From: Myotis daubentonii
Taxonomy: Eukaryota; Chordata; Mammalia; Chiroptera; Vespertilionidae
Direction of reading: 5' to 3'
Length of the DNA stretch: 64,000 nt
NCBI RefSeq assembly: GCF_963259705.1
Contig: NC_081852.1
Location: 59,830,859 to 59,894,858 of the forward strand
This document shows positions 54,420-64,000 of the stretch, in pieces (the stretch's first letter is position 1; every line of letters begins with the position of its first letter). Made by a program: the position numbers and the translations under genes. The notes under the pieces are model-generated. The model did not search any database and was not told where the DNA came from. It saw only the letters and a list, made by a program, of their open reading frames with translations.

Positions 54420-54960
54420 TTAAGGGCTGGGGCTGTGAGCCATGCTGGAGTCCGACTTGTGGGGAAGGAGAGGGGCTGGAGACCAAGTTCAGTCACGTGG
54501 CTGACAGTTCAATCAGTCATGCTGACATAATGAAACCCCATCAAAACTCCAGCTACCAGGCTCAGGTGAATTTCCCAGTTGGCAGTCTCATCAGCCGGCT
54601 GGGAAGTTGACATGTCCTGATTCCCTGAGGTGAGGACACAGGAGCTCCGTGTCTGGGACCATCTCAGACCTCATCCCATGTGTCTCTTCACGGGGCTGGC
54701 ACGGAATTGTATCCTTTGTCCTGGAACGAATCCTAAGGAGAGCACCTCACTGAGTTCTCTGAGTCGTCCCAGTGAATTATCAAAACGGGGAGGGTCGAGA
54801 AACCCTCACATTTGGAGCCAGTTGGTTGGAAGAGTGGGTGCCCTTGGGGCCCCTGAACTTGCAGTTGGCATCTGAATGAGGGCAGTCCTGTTGGGGACTG
54901 TGCCCTCAACCGCTGGGGTCTGCTCTAACTGTCCATGGTCACACCAGAGCCACACTGTAG
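54420..54960 (+). mobile_element. Possible ancient LTR relic
   Basis: Successive landmarks GAGACCAAGTTCAGTCACG, TCAATCAGTCATGCTGACA, CTCACTGAGTTCTCTGAGTC, GGAGCCAGTTGGTTGG and CTTGCAGTTGGCATCTGAAT resemble an old mammalian LTR. I cannot assign its name. Confidence 0.4.
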
Positions 54961-55686
54961 CGTTGTACTAACTACGATGTTCGTCTCCAATGATGCAGCC
55001 GCTTGGAGTCATGTGCTCAATGATGACTAGATGTTGGGTCCAGAAGATTTCTCCCAAATGCTACATATTCATAGGCCCCATTACGCCAGGCCCTGGGCAC
55101 ATCACTCATTCGACGACTCGGTGATGGATAACACGGCATCACTGGCGTCCTTGGGGTGGAGGGGAGGGAGCAATCCTTTACAAGCCTTTCACTCGTCTGG
55201 GAAATAGATGCCCATGTTTCAAACTCGGAGGATGAGGCAGAGACAAATCTGAGAGGAGGGGATTTTATCAAGCGTCAGAGCAATTCAGGAAAGAGAAGGA
55301 TCCGTTTGACTCTGTGTCACATGAATTCCTTAATGAGATAATAGTAAGAGAAACTGTAGGAATTGAACCTGGTGAGGGTAAGGCTGGCGGGTGGGAGCAG
55401 GGCAGTGTGGGTGGAGGATGAGAGAAGCAGGTAGTAGTGGCGGGTGGTGATGGTGTTAGGGAACAGGGGACAGATGGGGCTCTGTCCTGGAGTCGCACCG
55501 CGGAGATGTCCATGGTCTTGTAGTACTTGTGTGGGTGAGGAAAGCAGGCCTTGGAGATGTGAACAGTCTTCCCAGGTCACCCTCCGAGGAGGAGGTGGGG
55601 CAGAACCTACCCAGGTGCCCTGCCCGCCCAGCCCTCCCTCTGAGCCGTGAGGAAGCAGCAGTGAGGGAAGCTCGGAGCCGGATTGC

Positions 55687-55733
55687 GATGAGTGACTGTG
55701 ATGAGTGACTGTGATGAGTGACTGTGATGAGTG
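55687..55733. repeat. 13-bp tandem repeat, about 3.6 copies
   Basis: Unit GATGAGTGACTGT repeated without change three times, then partial. Confidence 0.9.
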
Positions 55734-56375
55734 GCGCCGTGACCTGTGAGGTGGCCGAGCACTTGAGATGGGGCAGGGCGCCCCTGAGACCCGTGAGAGG
55801 ACAGGAGTGCTGGAGCACAAACGCCTGCCTAGCGGGAAGAGCATGCAAAGCGCTTCATTAACAATTCATGTTCGATGGCATGTTGCCGCGACGATACCTT
55901 AGATTGGGTCAGTCATATATTTCTAACATTTTTCTTTTCAAGAAGCACGGCTGCCAGAAACACCTTTACTAGATGACCTGTGTGGCCTGCCGCACTCCAT
56001 GGCGGTGACAGTTGTGTTGTGTTTCTGTTGTTCAGTCAAGTGCCTCTTTGAAGACCCAGGGGAGGGCCGGGGAGGGGAGGCCCAGCCCCCGGTCAAGAAG
56101 GGCAGCACCCATAGGGGTCCCTGCAAAGCCAGGAGCGGGAATGGAAAACCCTGTCCTGGGCCCCAATTATCCCCTCCCCACGTCCTCCTGGGCCCAGGGG
56201 AGTGTGCCCTATCCCCCCTACCCCTACCCCGAAGGCTCTGCAGATGAACCCTGTGGGGGCGGGGCTAGGGTTAGGGTGCAGGAATCCCTCTTCAGGGAGC
56301 AGACAGGCTGTCTTCCCGGAGCAGGCACACACCCTCAGAGAAGAGGCCTCCCTCCGCCTAAGAGGTCCTGCTTCC

Positions 56376-56593
56376 CTTTTTCTTTTAAATATATTGGTAT
56401 TGATTTCAGAGAGGAAGGGAGAGGGAGAGGGAGAGAGAAACATGGATGATGAGAGAGAAGTATCGATAGGCCACTTCCCACACACCCCCTACTGGGGATT
56501 GAGCCTGAAACCCGGGCATGTGCCCTGACCTAGAACCAAACCATGACCTGGTTCATAGGTCGACGCTCAACCACTGAGCCACGCCGGCCAGGT
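56376..56593 (-). mobile_element. Ves SINE
   Basis: Minus-strand copy: TTTTAAATATATTGGTATTG tail, GGGAGAGGGAGAGGGAGAG segment, core and head ending CACTGAGCCACGCCGGCCAG. Flanks AGAGGTCCTGCTT and AGAGGGTCCTGCTT form a nearly perfect duplication. Confidence 0.92.
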
Positions 56594-56654
56594 AGAGGGT
56601 CCTGCTTTTCCGTGAGGTGGAAGGTACTGGCCGAAGGTAGGCCGGGAGCCTTCC

Positions 56655-56800
56655 TCCCACCGCCGTCCCCCTTATCTGCGGTTTCTCTTTCCACGCTTTC
56701 AGTCAACTGTGGACCAAAAATATAAAATGGAAAACTCCAGAAATAAACCACCTTTGGGAGAGACAATACCATTACAAACGTAAGTGAGGTACTGAAGTGC
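56655..56800. mobile_element. Tigger/MER2-like DNA transposon fragment
   Basis: The text CCCCCTTATCTGCGGTTTC, CACGCTTTCAGTCAACTGTGG and AAATGGAAAACTCCAGAAAT is typical of the end of mammalian Tigger-derived elements. Diverged; the right end is not defined. Confidence 0.55.
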
Positions 56801-57889
56801 CTGTGTATAATGACGACAGAAATCACAACAAATGACCAATTTAAAACTGTAGACAAATGCCCGACCTCACAAGCCCCCGAATCCATCACACGTCCGTCAG
56901 CGCCAACGTCCAGGCAGCCTTCTTATTTTTGCTGCTTTTCTGGCTGCGCGCGCACACGACTGTTTGTTTCACGTGGTTTTGCAAAAACGTCTCGTAAGCA
57001 GGAGAGAAACATGAGCCAGGGCAGATCAACGCTGGTGTTTTTTCAATGGTCAGTGTAGGAAACTTCCTCCGCTTCCCCAGTTTGGGGGTGTCGTGCACAC
57101 GTGCAGGACTGTGGTCTAGTTTGGGGAACTCTCTTTAGGTTTCTTTCACGTGCGAACTGTAAGATTTCCGGGCCTTTCTGACGTCGTAAGCGGCCACTGC
57201 CCTCCATACCGGTGACTTGTTCACCCGGCTACCCCTGGGGGCTCGTGTGGTGGGGGTTTCATGTTATCCGCATCGACGGGAGCCGTTCGTGTCCAATCAG
57301 CGGAGAATGTCAGCTCGTGGTCTCCCGCCTTCTCCTCGTGACCCCAACTCTCGGTTCTGGCTGCTGCTTCGCTGCTCTTGAGCCTCATTTCTAGCGCCCT
57401 ACCAGCTAGTCTCACCCACAATCTCTCAAACTCGGGGGTTCAAAGGTCCCCCATCTTTTTCCTGTGAGACTCACTCCACTTCCTGGATCCCCTGATGGAC
57501 AGACTGTGGCTTCTGGGCTCCCCGATTCCGGAGTCACAGACCTGGCTGCCCCTTCCTCCCCCCTCTCCCCCCAAGTCTAACACCTGCCCCTGGGCGTCAG
57601 GTCTGAGTCTGGGAAGGCTCGGCACCCGCCACGCCCCCCCTGGTACCTGGACGCTGTAATAGGCGAAAGCATCACCCATTTCCTCCCAATTCTCCCAGGT
57701 GGTTTTGTTTTCAATGTATTGAGGTCATAGCGCATCCCAGTTTGAAATGCACCAAAGCATTTGGGATTCTCACGTGTCAGTGCTCACACAGAGCTCTCCT
57801 GCCACCCACAGGTGACTGGCTGAGCCATGGGTCCCCCTCGACCCCTCGGGGACAATGGCCATGGGCCCCCGACCTGTGCTCTCGCACGG

Positions 57890-58150
57890 ATGCACTGCGG
57901 GCTCTAAGATTAGGGCCGTGGAGTCCAATTATGAGCCTTTGACACCATTAGCATTAATATTCAAAATGTATTCCCATCCATTGTGCAGAGTAATCTGAAT
58001 TGCCCTGTGAACGCAGGGCCGGGTCTTTGGAAGCCGGCCATGCGGGGCTGAGGTCCCCAGGGCACAAGCCCCGGGCAGCCTTGCTATTTGCAAAATACTG
58101 GCTCATGTTCACCTCCTTCCTGGGAGCCACAATTAACCGCGCCGTGACCC
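57890..58150. promoter_or_regulatory. Candidate conserved noncoding element
   Basis: Unique block with AGTCCAATTATGAGCC, ACCATTAGCATTAATATTC and GAGCCACAATTAACCGCG. Repeated TAAT cores and low CpG differ from the flanks. No direct conservation data. Confidence 0.22.
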
Positions 58151-58739
58151 GGTCCGCATCTCTGGCGCTGCAGCCTGGTGTGCAAAGACAGCACTCAGGT
58201 CGGAGCCTTTTCAAGTCTGTTATCCTCCTGAAGGGTGTGGGTGGGGTTCTTGCAGAGGCCTTTTCTGGAAAGTTTACGTGGTTTCATGGGTTTTCTAGCT
58301 GGTGGGACACCAGAGTGACCCAGGCTTGTCCACAGTCCTGGTCCCAAGAATGGCTGGTGCTGGAGCCAGGCCTGAAATTCTTGACTCGAGAGCCCAGCTG
58401 GGCACAGATGGATTCATCTGCCCAGGGACTGTCCCGTGTCCCTAGCCTATCATCTAGAGGGGACTCCGTGTCCCCTGTGGTATATACTCGTTCCTCGGTG
58501 AATTTCTATTTCTGTTTAGGAATGTTGGGTGGAACCAAGTTCATGGTGGATTGAGTCCCTCTGATGCCACTGACATGAATGGCAGCAGACGCAGAAACCC
58601 TTTAGGGAGGGGAGGATGTAGACATGGCTGAGCCGAGCCCTCGGGGAAAGAAGGACAGCAGTCCAGGCAGGAGGATGGAAGCTGCTAGGCTGTGGAGGTG
58701 GGAGGGAGCACGCGCAGTGCGAAGGCGGGAGGGAAAAGC

Positions 58740-59166
58740 AGAGGGCCACTCCTCTGGTGTGATGGCAAAGGACCAAAAAGATGTTTAACGTCATTAACCA
58801 TGAGTAGCATGCAAAGCAGATCCAGGATGAAATAAATTCACATGCCTATCAGGATGGATGACATAGAAACTACGGACAGTAGCAAGTGCTGACAAGCGCA
58901 CGGAACAGCCGGCATTCTCCTGCACTGTGGGCGGGAGTGCAGACTGGCACGTCCGTTCCGAGAATTGTTTGGCAGTTTCCAAATAATTGGCAAGATGCCG
59001 AGAATTGGTAGGCAGGCGTGGCTTTATGATCAGCAGTATCAGGGGTATTTATCCTGGAGAGATGAAAACTACGTTCATACAAAAACCCATTCACACATGT
59101 TCCTAGCAATGGTATTTTTTGTTTGTTTGTTTTAATTCTCACATGGGGACATACTTCGAGAGAGGA

Positions 59167-59234
<68 letters not shown>

Positions 59235-59590
59235 TGATTGGTTGCCTTCCATACGTGCCCCGACCAGGGGATGGAACCTGCCACGGTTCGGTGCACAGGA
59301 CGATGCTCCCACCAGCTGAGCCATCCCAGCGGGGGCAGCAGTTGTATTTCTGTTACTTCACATCAGAAGCAACCACATGTTCTTCAAGAAGTGAGTGGCC
59401 AACCTGCGGTGGATCTGCAGGAAGGATGCTGCTCGGCCATGAAAAGGAGCGTGCTGTGGGTCCACACAACATGCTACCCAAGGGTAGACCTCAGGGTGTC
59501 ATGCTGCGTGACGACAGCCAGTGTCAAGTGGCTACATGTGTGTAATTTCACTACTATAATTTTCTAGCTGTGGCGGAGCTATAGCCGTGG
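58740..59590 (+). mobile_element. Old L1 ORF2-end/3' UTR relic, split by a Ves SINE
   Basis: Diverged L1 text: CAAAAAGATGTTTAACGTCA, CCTATCAGGATGGATGACA, AGCAAGTGCTGACAAGCGC, TGCACTGTGGGCGGGAGTGC, TTGTTTGGCAGTTTCCAAA, TATTTATCCTGGAGAGATG. After the SINE it resumes with CAGAAGCAACCACATGTTCT and GCTCGGCCATGAAAAGGAG. Many stops in every frame. Confidence 0.7.
59118..59335 (-). mobile_element. Ves SINE inserted in an L1, with internal (GA)n expansion
   Basis: Minus-strand copy. The GGGAGAGAGAG segment has expanded to a pure (GA)n run at about 59170-59230, followed by ACATTGATTGGTTGCC, a core and a head ending CAGCTGAGCCATCCCAGCGG. Flanks AGCAATGGTATTT and AGCAGTTGTATTT are probably the decayed target duplication. 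Confidence 0.85.
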
Positions 59591-62500
59591 AGAGCAGACG
59601 ACGGCCAGGGATTGGCGTGAGGGCGTGTCCATGTGGCGCTGGGCCAGGTCACCGTCTTGGTTGTGCGACTGGAACGTGAATCTGCATCTACGGTAAGTTT
59701 TCATAGTATGACACACCAAACATTCAAAAACAGAGCGAGCCCTTATGAGAACGGACGAAACTCCCCAAAAGACTGTATTTGAGTCTATTATATGGCACCA
59801 ATGCCTGTTTCCTGCTTTTGACAGCGCACCATGACATAAGGCGCCACACTGGGGGCAACGGGGAAGGGTGTTTGGGGACTCACACACAGTGCCCGAGGCC
59901 ACCCCGGGGACAAGCACGGAGCTAGAGGGCAGGTCATCACCTGTATGCCACCCCCGGGCTCCCAGCATCGTCTGTCACACACAGTGCCCGGGGCCACCCC
60001 GGGGACAAGCACAGAGCTAGAGGGCAGGCCATCACCTGTATGCCACCCCTGGGCTCCCAGCATTGCCGTGTCGCTGGTGCATGCGCCGGGTCTGTGGTAA
60101 GTAGGGCACACCTGTGAGTTGGGACTGAGCATGCCTGCGGACCAGAAAGGGTGCGTGGAGAGAGACTGGGGACCCTCCAGCCCGCCTGGTGTCCTGGGAG
60201 CTTTATTTTAAAGAGGGGCTGCTGAGAGCTGATGGGGAAACCGACGCCGTGAGTCTACATCCTGACAGAAGCCCAATTCCCCAGAAAGAGCAAGGTCAAG
60301 GTCAAGGCTGTTGCCTTAAGCAAGCCAGACAGATAAACGCTCAATACCCACCACGCACGCAGAAGGACGGAGCCGCTTGGGCAGATGCCAAAATGCTTCT
60401 GTTGATCTTAGGGATGAAACAGAGGTCGGGCAAGGGAGCTTCACGGCAGATTTAAGCGCTGAGGTCAAGGGCAGTCCTCCCCCTCGCCCCCCTCCTCCCG
60501 CACCAGCTACACAGCGGCTGCGGTCCCGAGGATGGGAGCTGACTTCTGAGCAGGAGGGGCTGCGGGCTCGATCCCAGCCGCACCATCGGCTTCCCGTGCG
60601 GGAAAGGGAAGCCAGAGAAACAGAGCGCGGCTCCAGGTCATTTTATCACATTTCCGCGTGTCAGAAATAGAGCAGGAGCCGAGGCGTCAAAGACGGGCTT
60701 TTAAAGGTTTTAGAAGAACTTTTGGGAGAGTATCCTTGACTCTGGGGTCAGGAAAGGTTTCTTGAATACGACATCCAGAGCAAAGGTCATGGAAGGAAGG
60801 GCGGCTCATGTTACATTTCCGACAACAGACGATTCCGTAAGCAGAGTGGACACACAGGCCCGGGCAGGGAAGGAGTTTAAAATGCCGTCAGCACTGAGAT
60901 CCATAAGTATCAAAGCGATTCACACAAAAAGCAAAACCTGGTAGACAAGCAGATGGCTACGGACGAGGAGCCCTGAGCCACCACAAACACCCTGCGTGTG
61001 GGGCCTCGCGGGTGATGGGAAGATGCGTGTTGAGGCTGGAAGCCACCCAGCCGGTCAGGGGGACGGTCTGACGGGGAAACGTGCCGGGGGCCAGGGGCGG
61101 ACGGAGGACAGGAAACGGAGTGACCACGTGCTCGAGCAGCTTAGCCCAAATTCGAGAAGTTGAAGGTGCCCTCAAAGGTGCATTTCTGAGCAAATACCCT
61201 TTGGAAAGGAACTCCCACCCGGGCACACGGGGACTCGGATTGGGATGTGGGTTGTGATGTAAACTGTGAATGACGGGGTTTCTGTGAACAAGAAAATGCA
61301 GGGGTGAACCACGGTAGGCCTAGCCGGAGCCCCCCCCCCCCACCCGGGCCCTGAGGGTGGGTCCCCGTGGGAGGACCCGTGAGGAGCACAGTGGCCTCTG
61401 CGTCCGGTTCTGAAGGGGGACGCGCTGGGCAGGGTCTCCCCTCGAGGTGCGGGCTGCCCAGTGCTGACCGGTCAGGACCACGGACAGCGCTGTCTGTCAT
61501 CATGGGCCGTCTCCTGCTTCACATCAGACCAGGGCACTTTGGAGAGAGAAGGGACTGGGACCCGAACAGGAGGCATCATCCCAGGGGCACCGTGGGCATG
61601 AAGGCACTGTCCCTGCAGGACGGGACGTGGGGCGACCCTGGCCCTGCCCTGTGGTTGGAGGCGTCGTGACAGATGTGCGGTTCCTGCAACCAGGATCTTA
61701 CAGGCTCACTGGACACAAGGCAGGTCACAGCGAGAGGTCACAGTACCCGGATGTAAAGCGTAAAGGCGGGTCCCCGGACCGTCCTCAGAGCCAGCCTGCG
61801 TCCAACCACCCACGTGCCTGGGCCAGGGCCACAGACTATGGCGATGGTGCCCAGGTCCACATAGCCGCCTCCAGTGCAGGCCTGTCCACTTCCCAGAGGT
61901 CAGCCTGCATGGAACGTCGCACGGGCCTGTGGACAGTCCTCAGACTGGCCTTTATGCTGTGGTCCCTGAAACCCATGTCCCACCCGGCGCGGGTGAGGCC
62001 ACGGGGAGGGCTGCGGGGTGGGCCGCGACAGCCTGGGAGCCCTGCCAGGACTGCGGCTCTGAAACGCTACCATCAAAATCACTTCTTCACAGTTTATTGC
62101 CCTCACAATTTGAAAGGAGAAATCTATTGATAGCTCCAATTTACTCACTTACCTACGCAGACTCCCGCTCTGAGCACTGACTCTCAGATGTGTCTCCAGG
62201 AGGAAAATGTTCAAATGGTGACGGATTTTCTGGGCAAACCATCGAGGCCGGCAGCAGGCCAAGCACGGCCTCGCCCAGGCCTCGGTGGAGCAGTGCGGGG
62301 CAGCCCACCAGCGTCCCCCGGCCCCTGGTGTAGAGCGCCCCGTCCCAGGGAGGGTTCTGTGCTGCGCTGGAGAAATCCCCTGCGTCCCGTGTGTCGGGGG
62401 CAGGAGCACGAGTCTGTGCGAAGCCAGGTTTCCTCTGTGCCGGCTCCTCTGGCCTTGGGTCTCCCCTAAATCGCCTTGATTTTTGTTCCAACACCTTGAG

Positions 62501-64000
62501 CCAGGAATCAGCCTCAGAACTGAGCCGGGGCCGGTCCTCCTGTCCGGGTCCCAGCTCTGTCTGCAGTCGCTTTTATTGCCGCGGGCGGATGAAGCCCCTC
62601 GTGTGCCATGAAGGCTTGTGTTTGAAGGTCACACCGCTGCCGGCCTGAAGTGAGAGCCAGCGGGGGCGGTAGATGCAGGCGGTGAGTTTGACAGGGTGTG
62701 GTGCCAAGTATAAGAAATGGTCTTTTGGGGATTAGTGTCACCCCATGAGGCCTCATAGTGAACTGTTGGATACAACAGGCTCTGTGTACGTAATCCTGAT
62801 CTCAGGGCAGCCAGGCGTGAAGCTTAAAGAGCCAGCGGGCACCCCACGGGCTGTCCTGTGGGGGCACCACATCCTCAGGGCCCAGGACCTGGGGGAGGAC
62901 GTGGACGTGGGGAGGGGCGTGCGCACCTGCTTCTCCACTCCGGCCCCCTCTGCAGCTCCGTCCCCAGCTTGACCTCTTGGAGCTGCCTCTGGGGAACAGG
63001 TTCTCAGTCCCTGCCCACCCAGAGCGGCACGTCGCCCGCCAGCTCGGGGCTGAGAGCAGCTGGAGCCCTGAGCACAGCCGCCCGCTGCAGGTGCCCTTCG
63101 AGAGCCCTGCCCCGGAGGCCACCCATAGGGAGCTCGCTGCTCCCCGCCCCCCTAAACCTGGGTGCGCCCTTTAATCTCCCTGGGACACTTGCCTTCTCGG
63201 CCTCGTCCTGGGGATCAGAGCCCCTCCCTCCCTCCCACCCTGCCTGTTCTGTTCTGGAAGGCACTGCCTCAGTCACTCAGCTCCTCGGGGACCAGGCTGC
63301 GCCCCTGGGTGGGTCCTTCCTGCCGGGGCCACAGTGTGAAAGGCACAGGCTGGTCTGGGCGTCACGGCTTCCCTTCGGCCTCGTAAGAGCTGCGGGTCCA
63401 TCTCCGGTTGACCATGGAGCCGGTGGCCGTCTAGGGTTCTGAGTGTCCCCTCCTCCCCTGAGCTGGTCCTGTGCCTGAGGGAGACTGTGCTTCCTGCCTG
63501 TGGCAGTGGGTACGAGGCACCCGTGGGATCCCTGGGCTCAGCATGGCTGGGTATCCGCAGGGTGGGGGAAATTCGGGGAAGATGGATGCTCCCATCGTAG
63601 CCCTGTTGTGTCTCCAGCACGGGGTGGTGGAGGGGCAGCTGTGGCTGATAGGGCGGCCCAGGGATAAGGGGGTCCCCTCAGACTTCCCTGCGCAGGCTCC
63701 CCAGGTTCAGGGTGTAGAGCTCACACTGGCCCTAAAAAAAGGGTAGGAAGTGGGTTCCATCCAATCTGACCAGCTCCAGACCACTGCCCCCCCCCCCCAA
63801 CCCAACAGCACCCTGATGCCTGCCTCCACCCGCCAGGTGCTGACAGACCTGAGTGCCAGGCACAGGGCCTGGCTGGTCATGGCCTCGCTCCCACGCCTGT
63901 GTTCCACAAGGACTGGGTCTTAGGGGGAGGACAGGCAGCCCCCTCTTTGCACACGGATGGCTCAACTACACGCGTGGCACATAAGCAGACGCACACGTGC
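59591..64000. other. Intergenic block downstream of TCERG1L, part 4
   Basis: GC-rich to balanced DNA with a two-copy 95-bp tandem repeat (59881-60070), poly-C runs near 61329 and 63786, and no recognisable gene, SINE or transposon. The many overlapping ORFs on both strands have no domain I know and look like chance in GC-rich sequence. Confidence 0.5.
59881..60070. repeat. 95-bp tandem duplication
   Basis: Two adjacent copies of a 95-bp unit (CACACACAGTGCCC...CTCCCAGCATCG) with only a handful of substitutions between them. Confidence 0.9.

Larger units (their letters stand above)
51324..59117. other. Intergenic block downstream of TCERG1L, part 3
   Basis: Contains Ves SINEs (52623, 56376), a possible LTR (54420), a short 13-bp tandem repeat (55687-55733), a Tigger-like fragment (56655), an AT-rich unique block (57890) and an L1 relic (58740). 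52900-53750 is non-repetitive, with AT-rich conserved-looking words such as CATATGCTAATGAGGTTC and a 66-codon ORF. No spliced gene was recognised. Confidence 0.55.

Noticed and set aside
34796..64000. A second protein-coding gene downstream of TCERG1L
   Set aside because: No stretch combined an open frame, splice signals and a recognisable domain; the ORFs appear random. Small or fast-evolving exons and noncoding RNA genes cannot be excluded.

Overview
This window is nuclear DNA from a mammal, most likely a vespertilionid (evening) bat. The coding evidence is one spliced vertebrate gene. The order comes from the repeats: at least fourteen tRNA-derived Ves-type SINEs, two Helitron (Helibat-like) elements and several short non-autonomous hAT elements with clean 8-bp target-site duplications. 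That combination is characteristic of vespertilionid bats. Species and accession cannot be read from the sequence.

Gene content: positions 3678-34056 carry the last seven coding exons of TCERG1L (transcription elongation regulator 1-like) on the + strand. They are numbered 6-12 here on the assumption that the gene has 12 exons as in human. Splice sites and phases agree throughout, giving an uninterrupted 813-nt C-terminal reading frame (270 codons plus stop) that encodes one WW domain and two FF domains. A 3' UTR of about 0.73 kb ends at an AATAAA near 34769. The N-terminal exons lie upstream of the window. From 34.8 kb to 64 kb I find no convincing exon; this looks like gene-poor intergenic DNA.

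Layout: 1-3677 is intron with one SINE and a candidate conserved regulatory block (about 1840-2310). 3767-8368 is an intron with a hAT element 37 bp after the donor, a Helitron and a SINE. 8524-15498 holds three SINEs, a Z-DNA-like tract, an old Tigger-like transposon, a MIR and possible LTR relics. 15569-26251 (two introns) holds SINEs, pentanucleotide arrays and candidate conserved noncoding DNA. 26342-32735 is an intron dominated by a 4.1-kb inverted pair of class II endogenous-retrovirus derivatives. 34.8-64 kb is intergenic with SINEs, hAT elements, a Helitron, L1 relics, a MIR and microsatellites.

The most unusual object is the ERV structure at 26907-30994. Two LTR-gag fragment-LTR units lie tail to tail, the whole palindrome is flanked by one perfect 6-bp duplication (GAAGCA), and both outer ends are U3 ends. 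The four LTRs are mosaics: their flanks pair outer with outer and inner with inner, while their R/U5 bodies pair 1 with 3 and 2 with 4. One explanation is integration of a U5-to-U5 joined cDNA dimer followed by internal inversion or gene conversion. No prokaryotic system, CRISPR array or rRNA was seen.
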